Of a stretch of DNA of 7,912 bases, positions 1 to 5,584 are shown one piece after another. The position numbers and the translations under genes are program-made. Source of the stretch: Actinomycetes bacterium (GTDB lineage Bacteria; Actinomycetota; Acidimicrobiia; Acidimicrobiales; Acidimicrobiaceae); assembly GCA_021819025.1 (NCBI GenBank), contig JAKASN010000068.1:1-7912 (forward strand). The letters run 5' to 3'. Every line of letters starts with the position of its first letter. Position 1 is the first letter of the stretch. Under the pieces are notes generated by a model. It was not told where the DNA came from. It ran no database searches and saw only the letters and a program-made list of their open reading frames with translations.

Positions 1-449
1 AAATTTGCCATCATTATCTTCGGCAAACACAAGGAAGAGGTGGGCAACGTATAGGCAGAAATATCGAGCTTGAACCATTGCGCAGCCGTACTACCAGTTG
101 CATCGACCGAAATTGACATCGTTGTACCAACTGTCGGTGCACCAGAAATTGCCCCACCAACCCCACCACACGCCTGAACCGTAATATTGCCCGACGAATC
201 GACAACCAAAGCCACGGGAGAACTTGAGCTTGAAGCACTTAGCGATGTAATGCTTAAAGTGCCTCCGCTAAAACTACAAGTCGCTGAAGTCGCAGCAGCC
301 GAAGCCGGAGCGGTCGTCCCGAGTACAACAGCCAAAAACGCAACAACCGGCGCCACCAATAGCGCAAGAATAAGTCGTGCTCCGACTTTTCGCATTGTAT
401 TCAACGAGTTCAAGCTTTGATTAACATCCGTCTCTCGCGTAAAGGCCAT
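1..449 (-). CDS. Exported protein of unknown function (3' partial)
   Basis: An open frame of 149 codons runs from the ATG at 449 to the window edge without a stop; the C-terminus is missing. The ATG directly abuts the TAG of the repeat-protein gene, with GGGGA 8 nt before it inside that gene. An alternative ATG at 395 (codon 19, MRKVGARL) lacks a visible ribosome site but would give a more ordinary signal peptide. A hydrophobic core at about 26-43 and TTAPASA|AAT give a Sec signal peptide cleaved after about residue 51. The mature part begins ATSATCSFSGGTLSITSLSA and is Ser/Thr/Gly/Ala-rich, with cysteines at 58, 94 and 141 and alternating beta-type patterns (VALVVDSSGNITVQAC, TMSISVDATG). 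I do not recognise the family. By eye, many codons end in T or A, unlike the baseplate genes. The composition resembles the middle region of the preceding exported protein, but no specific homology is clear. Confidence 0.72.
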   Translation of the reverse strand, partial: MAFTRETDVNQSLNSLNTMRKVGARLILALLVAPVVAFLAVVLGTTAPASAAATSATCSFSGGTLSITSLSASSSSSPVALVVDSSGNITVQACGGVGGAISGAPTVGTTMSISVDATGSTAAQWFKLDISAYTLPTSSLCLPKIMMAN

Positions 450-2765
450 CTAGCTCATCCCCACAATCGGCTTGTTGAGGGTGATGTTCCCAGTAGATCC
501 ATAAAAATTAGCGTCTCCGAACGTGAAGATCCCACCGTCGGAGGCAACTAGCCAATATCCCTTGCCGTCCGGAGTTGCCGCCATGCCGACGATGGGCTTG
601 TTGAGAGTGATGTTCCCGGTCGATCCGTAGAAGCCGGCGTCTCCGAACGTGAAGATCCCACCGTCGGAGGCAACTAGCCAGTATCCCTTGCCGTCCGGAG
701 TTGCCGCCATGCCGACGATGGGCTTGTTGAGAGTGATGTTCCCCGTTGACCCATAAAATCCCGCATTCCCGAACGTGAAGATCCCACCGTCGGAGGCAAC
801 TAGCCAATAACCCAAGCCAGTGAGTCCCGTGGATCCGCCAATGGATACCGGCGTGTTGATTTGCACGTAAAACTGAATCGGGAAATTGAACTGAACCAAC
901 TGTGACACGCCAGCGATCGAACCTTGAAGTGTTGCGAACGGCACAGCTGGATCCGAGCCGCTACCTCCTGAGGTGATGAAGTTGACCTGCCCAAGGCCGT
1001 TGTAGCCTTCGCCTGACACCGTCGTAGAACTCGACCCAAACGCTACGGTACCTGCCGCTTGATTTGGAGTCCCACTAACCGAACTCGGTGCCGAGGCACT
1101 AATCGTCGCATTCACAGAAGTTGTTTGATTCACCGGCGTCGGATACTGCAGCGCGAGGTTTACGCCTGGCGAGGCCGCGTAGTCGAACCCCGAGAAGGTA
1201 TTCGGCACAAGGCTCAAAGTGGCAGTACCGCTAGGCGCCGTCACCTGCGCCACGGACGAGCCGGTGAAACCCGAAACTCCCTCAAAATACCCGGCGTAGG
1301 CAATTATCTCAGGAAGGCCGGTAATCGTTCCGTTCGATCCCGATGGGCCTGCGCACAGGAGGTCGGAATAGTAGGTCGCTACACAGCTCACGGCATTGCC
1401 ACTTGAGGCTATCGGGGAAACGCTCTCCGCCGACGCGGGAATGACCGCGTGTTGCGCCAGTGAACTCACATTGGCAAAACCGATAAGTGCTACGCTCGCG
1501 GCTCCCCCGTTTAGATAAAAATAGAGCGAAGCACCATTGGTTCCCAAAGCCAGCGTACCGGCAGCGCCAATAGAGGACGAAACCGCAGACGGAAGCGTAA
1601 TTGGGTTGAACTGTGGCGAGGTCGGCGGCTCTGTGAGCGAACTCCCGCTAAGACCGAGTGTCACCCACTCAACCCCAACGTCGGTTGAGCTTGCCAGGCC
1701 AAGAAATGCCAAGTTCACCGTACCAGAACTCGACGGCAGTAGCACAAGTGAACCCGACAGCGCGGGATAAGGCAATAATGGGAGCGTCGGAACGTTTTTC
1801 GGCGGCGGCGTGGGAGCGCTGGCACTTACGGTTTCATATTGCAGCCCCTGGACTCCGGTCCAGGCGAGAAGATCCGTGCTGGCACCGACGGTAATAAGCG
1901 CCAAATTCGCGGCCTTTGGGTCGCCCGCGATGGCACAGTCTCCCACTGTTATCTGGCCCCAGCAAGCAACGGGCCAGGTTGCGACCGCCGCCGTGGATAT
2001 CTGCTCAGTGTCATAGATGGCGTTCGAGGCGTTGTTGGTGTAGATCGACGCAAGTCCGTTATTGTTGTCAAACGCGAACCTAGCTCCTGGCAAATCACCG
2101 GCCAAAGGCACCGACTCTCCGGTGAGCGAACTACCCAACGAACCAAACGCCGATAGCGGAATTACGAACGTCGCCCAGAAATTGGGAGACGAATTCTGAC
2201 TCAAAAGAGCTTGAAGCACGATCGATGGCGCTGAACATACCGAGGCGCCGGCGCAATATGCGATAGAAAAGGACGTCACGGTAAGACTCCCCGAGCCCGC
2301 CGGTGTGCAAGACACAGTTGGACTAACCACGTATGGCACATAGGTAGTAGTTGAAGAGGGGGTCGCGGAAAAGTCGATGGAAATACATCGCTGTGCCCCA
2401 CCACTCGGATTCACCTGCGCAAGCTCAATTCCTCCGTTGAGAGTTTGTTCCACCATTGCGGTAATCACGCTTCCGCCAGCGCCCTGCGGAACGGCCACTT
2501 CCGACATGGGAAGAACGTCGGAAAGCGTTGAACTTAGCAATAGTGAACCATTGCTACCGAAGCTTTGATTCACACCGGCAAGCGGAGTAACGGCAACGGC
2601 CGGCGAACTCTTGGGCATCACAGAAGACTGGAGCTTCGCCGCGGACGCCAAACCCGTTAGACCAGCACCGCCCAGCACAAGGCAGACAGCCATGAACAGT
2701 CGAACCATCGGGGCTCGTTGGCGGTCTCTCCTTATCGCATGCTTCGGGAACCGGGTTATCCTCAA
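450..2765 (-). CDS. Exported repeat protein of unknown function with C-terminal [14 protein letters not shown] repeats
   Basis: This 771-residue protein starts at TTG, overlapping the stop of the DUF4280 gene (TTGA) and served by GGAAG 7 nt upstream; ATG at codon 20 is the alternative. A basic n-region is followed by a hydrophobic core (about 21-39) and an AxA site (LASA|AKL, cleavage after about residue 42), a standard Sec signal peptide. There is no lipobox and no good Tat motif. The large middle part (about 45-645) is rich in Ser, Gly, Ala, Thr and Val, looks beta-rich, and has a [17 protein letters not shown] linker near 318-334; I recognise no family. Residues 652-771 are two full copies and one shortened copy of a 42-residue repeat ([15 protein letters not shown]...), a repeat known to me from Acidimicrobiia surface or secreted proteins. 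No transmembrane anchor or sorting signal is visible, so it is probably extracellular or wall-associated. Its role in the injection-system operon is unknown; a surface partner or unrelated passenger are both possible. Confidence 0.8.
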   Translation of the reverse strand: MRITRFPKHAIRRDRQRAPMVRLFMAVCLVLGGAGLTGLASAAKLQSSVMPKSSPAVAVTPLAGVNQSFGSNGSLLLSSTLSDVLPMSEVAVPQGAGGSVITAMVEQTLNGGIELAQVNPSGGAQRCISIDFSATPSSTTTYVPYVVSPTVSCTPAGSGSLTVTSFSIAYCAGASVCSAPSIVLQALLSQNSSPNFWATFVIPLSAFGSLGSSLTGESVPLAGDLPGARFAFDNNNGLASIYTNNASNAIYDTEQISTAAVATWPVACWGQITVGDCAIAGDPKAANLALITVGASTDLLAWTGVQGLQYETVSASAPTPPPKNVPTLPLLPYPALSGSLVLLPSSSGTVNLAFLGLASSTDVGVEWVTLGLSGSSLTEPPTSPQFNPITLPSAVSSSIGAAGTLALGTNGASLYFYLNGGAASVALIGFANVSSLAQHAVIPASAESVSPIASSGNAVSCVATYYSDLLCAGPSGSNGTITGLPEIIAYAGYFEGVSGFTGSSVAQVTAPSGTATLSLVPNTFSGFDYAASPGVNLALQYPTPVNQTTSVNATISASAPSSVSGTPNQAAGTVAFGSSSTTVSGEGYNGLGQVNFITSGGSGSDPAVPFATLQGSIAGVSQLVQFNFPIQFYVQINTPVSIGGSTGLTGLGYWLVASDGGIFTFGNAGFYGSTGNITLNKPIVGMAATPDGKGYWLVASDGGIFTFGDAGFYGSTGNITLNKPIVGMAATPDGKGYWLVASDGGIFTFGDANFYGSTGNITLNKPIVGMS
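453..812 (-). repeat. Tandem 126-bp coding repeat, 2.86 copies
   Basis: Copy 1 spans 812-687, copy 2 spans 686-561, and copy 3 spans 560-453 (108 bp, 36 of 42 residues) and abuts the TAG stop. Each encodes [15 protein letters not shown], then [22 protein letters not shown] and (full copies) AATPDGK. Copies 1 and 2 differ at about 12 of 126 positions, most of them in one patch of roughly 30 bp. The arrangement suggests expansion by unequal recombination, probably forming a repetitive beta structure in the protein. Confidence 0.95.
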
Positions 2766-3148
2766 GCGTTCACTTCCACAGATGCCTGCCCAGCATCAAC
2801 ACTCTCTATGACTCCCTCCCATGCACACATGCAGACACTGCCTTGAAGCAGAACCGGCAGCTCTTCGACAACGACCGTTGGCGCCAATGGGATCCAAGTA
2901 CCCACTGTCACAGGAACGCACGGCATCGGGGTAAACACCCCCAGAGCCGCTGTGGTCGCGGCAATTACCTCAGGATTCGTTGGCGATTCGCACATCCCAA
3001 ACGGCGGGATATTGTCTATCGGAATAGCCGCGGCGATGGTCGCAACGGGTAATTCATCCGCTAGTACAGTTCCTTCCACTATTAAGCTCGACGGCGTCAT
3101 CCCAAATGTGCAGCTCAACGCTGCCCCTAACACTACGACTGGCGGCAT
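2762..3148 (-). CDS. DUF4280/PAAR-like spike-tip protein
   Basis: This 128-residue protein has the pattern of the DUF4280 family of PAAR-like proteins. The N-terminus [20 protein letters not shown] matches the usual 'V.xGAxLxCxxG..xSxL' opening. Residues 53-61 are CESPTNPEV, residues 75-85 are [11 protein letters not shown], and residues 105-116 are [12 protein letters not shown]. The cysteines C13, C53, C77, C106 and C108, including the late CxC, fit possible metal binding. Family members cap the spike of contractile systems; here the protein would sit on the spike tip of the eCIS particle, the Afp10 role. The ATG at 3148 has GAGGAA close upstream (3152-3157) and a second purine run AGGAAGGA further back. 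Nothing is fused to the C-terminus, so it is a bare tip and not a tip-toxin fusion. It lies 35 nt after the membrane protein gene and its TGA overlaps the next start (TTGA). Confidence 0.82.
   Translation of the reverse strand: MPPVVVLGAALSCTFGMTPSSLIVEGTVLADELPVATIAAAIPIDNIPPFGMCESPTNPEVIAATTAALGVFTPMPCVPVTVGTWIPLAPTVVVEELPVLLQGSVCMCAWEGVIESVDAGQASVEVNA
2773..2777 (-). promoter_or_regulatory. Shine-Dalgarno site supporting a TTG start at 2765
   Basis: GGAAG on the minus strand lies 7 nt before the TTG at 2765, inside the 3' end of the DUF4280 gene. It favours TTG over the internal ATG at codon 20, whose nearest good purine run (AAGGAG) is about 19 nt upstream and badly spaced. Confidence 0.55.
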
Positions 3149-3183
3149 GGGTTCCTCGCATCCTTCCTGGGAGACATCGCGAA

Positions 3184-5007
3184 TTAGACAAGCTTGTAGA
3201 AGAGCACTTCGGCAATTGCGACACTGTGCCCCACGGGAGATTTGTACACCGACTCGATGGTGATGGTGATGCTTGACACGCTCGAGTAGTGAATGGTGAA
3301 AGACTGGAATGAGGGGCTATCCACGAGTGTGAATATTTGGGACTTCCCATCGGAAAAGCTCACCTTGACCTTCTCGGGCCTCGGTTGGGTCGTATAGTCG
3401 GCGGGATTATCGTCCGCGCCAATGATAAAGCCGATCTTGTCCAAGCGTGTCGAGGGCGAGAACTTGATGGTGAGCGTCTGGCCTACGCCGTCATTGGCCG
3501 TCGGCTGTGCTGCCCAGTAAGTATTCGACAGCCCGTCGATGGCATTGGTGGGTGGAAGTGCCGGAAGATAAGAGGATGCGGTAGCGCTCACTGCGAATAC
3601 CGGCGTGTAGCGAAGCTCGATACGGCTCAAGAGATCGCTCCGGAAGCGGCTATACGCGTTGTTTATCGGAGCACGAAAAGGCCCTAGATACCCGATAATA
3701 AGTGCAAGCGCGAGCACCCCGGCCAGCCCCTTGCGCGCCGCACCGGCCATACGTCCTTTGACGGTTTCGTTGCTCGAGTCAACTCCCGCCGATCGCCACA
3801 TTTTTCCAACGCGCTCACCGGCCGGCGCTTCGGCTGGCTTGGTGTAAAAAGTCTTTTCGTACTCTTTTCGAAACCAAAGCTTCACCTTCTGCCAACGCGT
3901 AAGCGGGGGCGGGGGCGGGGGCGGGGGCGGTAAGACCTGGGCGCAATGGTGGCAGAAATAGCGTGCTGGGTCATTGGCAGTTCCGCAGTTTGGACAAATA
4001 ATCGACGGTGCGCTCTCATCGATACGCTCCTCGCGTACCGCCGTGGTATGCGCACCCTCACTGCGCGTAGCCGCACGCCGTCTTGACATTTGGGGCTTTA
4101 GCGCCGAAGGTGCCCGAGCCTGGGGCCGCTGACCGGTAGGAATCTGCTCTTCTGAGGACAACGTCTCAAACAGATCAGACTGTGGCGAGGATTGCTCACT
4201 AGCGATACCTACGCTGGCTGGAGCTACAACTTCAGCGCTTCCCGCAGCGCCCACCGACGCCTTGTCCATGCCGTCGGCGGGAGCGTCGGACATCGCGACA
4301 TTTTCGGCGTCGGTGGCAACGCTATGTGCCGTCGCTTCGCTCTGCGAAGACCCGGCATCCTTGGATTCGGTACCTTCGACAACTTGTGCGGTGGCAGCTT
4401 TGCCAGACCCGCCAGTGGCCAAATCGGTGCCTTCGCCGCTACCGCTAGCGTTAAGGTCGGGTGTTGAAGTCCCCTCATTCACGTGTGGCGATACCGATGG
4501 TGCCGCCACCTTGGCCTGCGAAGTTGGGAGTACCGTAGCTGGCTCAGAGCCAAACGAACGTGCTCGGCGCAGAGTTGGCTTTGGCGCCTCCGCTTTCGAT
4601 GTCTCCACTTTTGTTATCACCGCGGTAACCGGCTCTGGCGGAGATATCGAGTCCTTCACGGGCTCGGAGATCGGAGACACTATTTTGGGAGCTTCATCGC
4701 TCTCCGCCACCTCAGGCTTTGTCGCCTCGGGCGCAGGTACTTCAACAGATTGGGGCTCCGATCCTGTCGTAGCCTTAACTGCTGTTGCCGCGGGAGAAGA
4801 AGCGGTGCCTTTTTTCGCGGCCAGGTAAGTCGCAGCGAGGTTTGAGCCGGCCTCCTCATGGTCGCTTTCATGAAGATCCGCCGAAGGGGTCTCTGCCACC
4901 GATTCCGCCGCGACCTTCTCTCCGGTCCATTCTAAAAATGAGCCACAAGACTCGCAAAAGGAGGCGCTGTCGGGATTTTTGTAGCCACACGCTTTGCAGA
5001 TGATCAT
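3184..5007 (-). CDS. Double zinc-ribbon, single-TM, discoidin-like protein; candidate membrane adaptor of the injection system
   Basis: This 607-residue protein has a clear domain order. A zinc ribbon sits at residues 4-21 (CxxC...CxxC: C4, C7, C18, C21). About 310 residues of low-complexity Ala/Ser/Glu/Thr/Pro sequence follow, probably disordered. A second zinc ribbon has C338, C341, C352 and C355 (CPNC...CHHC). Next come nine prolines (360-368), a basic/aromatic stretch (LTRWQKVKLWFRKEYEKTFY), and one hydrophobic span at about 427-444. The span is preceded by K418, R419, R425 and K426, which predicts the N-terminus inside. Residues about 466-605 form a beta-rich discoidin (F5/8 type C)/NADase-type glycan-binding-like domain with AIDG, W498, GQTLTIKF, LDKIGFIIG, RPEKVKVSFSDG and VAIAEVLFY. 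Membrane proteins of this broad layout occur in actinobacterial CIS loci; Streptomyces CisA is described as recruiting CIS to the membrane. Homology to CisA is inferred from architecture only. The gene starts inside the stop codon of the tail I-like gene (TGATG). Confidence 0.82.
   Translation of the reverse strand: MIICKACGYKNPDSASFCESCGSFLEWTGEKVAAESVAETPSADLHESDHEEAGSNLAATYLAAKKGTASSPAATAVKATTGSEPQSVEVPAPEATKPEVAESDEAPKIVSPISEPVKDSISPPEPVTAVITKVETSKAEAPKPTLRRARSFGSEPATVLPTSQAKVAAPSVSPHVNEGTSTPDLNASGSGEGTDLATGGSGKAATAQVVEGTESKDAGSSQSEATAHSVATDAENVAMSDAPADGMDKASVGAAGSAEVVAPASVGIASEQSSPQSDLFETLSSEEQIPTGQRPQARAPSALKPQMSRRRAATRSEGAHTTAVREERIDESAPSIICPNCGTANDPARYFCHHCAQVLPPPPPPPPPLTRWQKVKLWFRKEYEKTFYTKPAEAPAGERVGKMWRSAGVDSSNETVKGRMAGAARKGLAGVLALALIIGYLGPFRAPINNAYSRFRSDLLSRIELRYTPVFAVSATASSYLPALPPTNAIDGLSNTYWAAQPTANDGVGQTLTIKFSPSTRLDKIGFIIGADDNPADYTTQPRPEKVKVSFSDGKSQIFTLVDSPSFQSFTIHYSSVSSITITIESVYKSPVGHSVAIAEVLFYKLV
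3905..3930 (+). repeat. (GGGGGC)4GG hexanucleotide tract, G-quadruplex-type, encoding polyproline
   Basis: The plus strand holds four uninterrupted runs of five G separated by single C bases, then GG. On the minus (coding) strand it reads as alternating CCG/CCC codons for the nine prolines that follow the second zinc ribbon of the membrane protein. The hexamer unit keeps the frame, so gain or loss of a unit would change the polyproline by two residues. The G-rich strand is the transcription template strand. Confidence 0.9.
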
Positions 5008-5549
5008 CAGCGCTTCACCAACTCGACTATCGAACGGACATGGGCTGGTCGACCTTTGTCCACAATGGTCTTAATGCGGTCTTCGCTAACTTTGGAGTCC
5101 TTGCCTACTTCGAGGCGTACCCTAAGAAAGGGACTGTCTGATCCTGGTCTCGCTGCACTCTTGGCGGTAGTTGAATAGGTAACCCCCCCGGAATCCTCAA
5201 GAATGGGATCGACGCCTGCATAGATACGCACATAGTCCGCCAGTCCGGCGAGTGTCCCGCGCTTGCGATAGAGCGAAAGCGCGCTCGCAACCAACTCCCT
5301 CCTCCTCGCGTCGTCCCAGGTTTCATCTAGTTCGACCGCCACCCAGTAGGACATCCACTCCAGGAAGTCCTCTGGGGTCAAATAGGGGTCGAAATAAGCC
5401 TCAATACAGTCAAGCACCAGGTAAATAGGCGCAAGCACGTCGTCGAGAGAATCAACGAGGTCGAGGATGAACTTATCCTCCTGGAGCACGGCGGGCAGGC
5501 GGGTCCGCGTAGCGACCGGTATCTCCAAATTTTCTAGTGCGACCCTCAT
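5007..5549 (-). CDS. Phage tail protein I-like baseplate protein (Afp12 type)
   Basis: This 180-residue protein resembles the phage tail protein I family (P2 gpI, eCIS Afp12/Cis12). Residues 18-24 are LPAVLQE, the usual opening motif after a short N-terminal arm. Residues 53-77 read FDPYLTPEDFLEWMSYWVAV, and residues 82-119 contain the R-R-x-L-V-x-x-A-x-x-LYRKRGT block followed by GLADYVRIYAGVDPILED, the strongest signature. The C-terminus, IVDKGRPAHVRSIVELV, fits the conserved 'KPAH' ending of the family. The role is baseplate wedge assembly together with the J-like protein encoded just upstream. It is compact: only the core domain is present, with no long C-terminal fibre-like extension as in some Afp12 relatives. 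The start is supported by a GGAG 8 nt upstream. The stop overlaps the next start by one base (TGATG), which points to translational coupling with the zinc-ribbon membrane protein. Confidence 0.9.
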   Translation of the reverse strand: MRVALENLEIPVATRTRLPAVLQEDKFILDLVDSLDDVLAPIYLVLDCIEAYFDPYLTPEDFLEWMSYWVAVELDETWDDARRRELVASALSLYRKRGTLAGLADYVRIYAGVDPILEDSGGVTYSTTAKSAARPGSDSPFLRVRLEVGKDSKVSEDRIKTIVDKGRPAHVRSIVELVKR

Positions 5550-5557
5550 GGCGATTA

Positions 5558-5561
5558 CTCC
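5558..5561 (-). promoter_or_regulatory. Shine-Dalgarno site of the tail I-like gene
   Basis: GGAG on the minus strand lies 8 nt before the ATG at 5549, inside the 35-nt gap after the baseplate J-like gene. It supports that ATG as the start and suggests independent ribosome loading on the tail I-like gene. Confidence 0.6.
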
Positions 5562-5584
5562 GAAGATTTGACGGTTGACCTAAT

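Noticed and set aside
1059..1406. 115-codon plus-strand open frame opposite the exported repeat protein
   Set aside because: The product is Arg-rich with no family features and lies fully antisense to a gene with signal peptide and repeats.
2640..2765. Tat signal or lipoprotein signal in the exported repeat protein (RR near residue 12, Cys at residue 28)
   Set aside because: The RR pair is not in an RRxFLK-type context and the Cys is not preceded by a lipobox; an AxA Sec cleavage site fits better.
3054..3350. 98-codon minus-strand frame bridging the membrane protein end and the DUF4280 gene
   Set aside because: It overlaps two supported genes in another frame and shows no domain; the 35-nt gap needs no extra gene.
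4262..4828. 188-codon open frame on the plus strand inside the membrane protein gene
   Set aside because: It is antisense to the low-complexity linker of a well-supported minus-strand gene, its product has no recognisable motif, and codon bias of Ala/Ser/Glu-rich DNA explains the lack of stops.
3184..5007. Prophage or type VI secretion origin of the cluster
   Set aside because: The J-like and tail I-like signatures are of the eCIS type and no phage head, lysis or T6SS membrane-complex genes are present in the window; flanks not seen could still change this.
5550..5584. Promoter or terminator in the gaps at 5550-5584, 3149-3183 and 7532-7601
   Set aside because: The gaps are short and hold no stem-loop with a T run and no convincing -35/-10 pair; read-through in one operon is the simpler reading.
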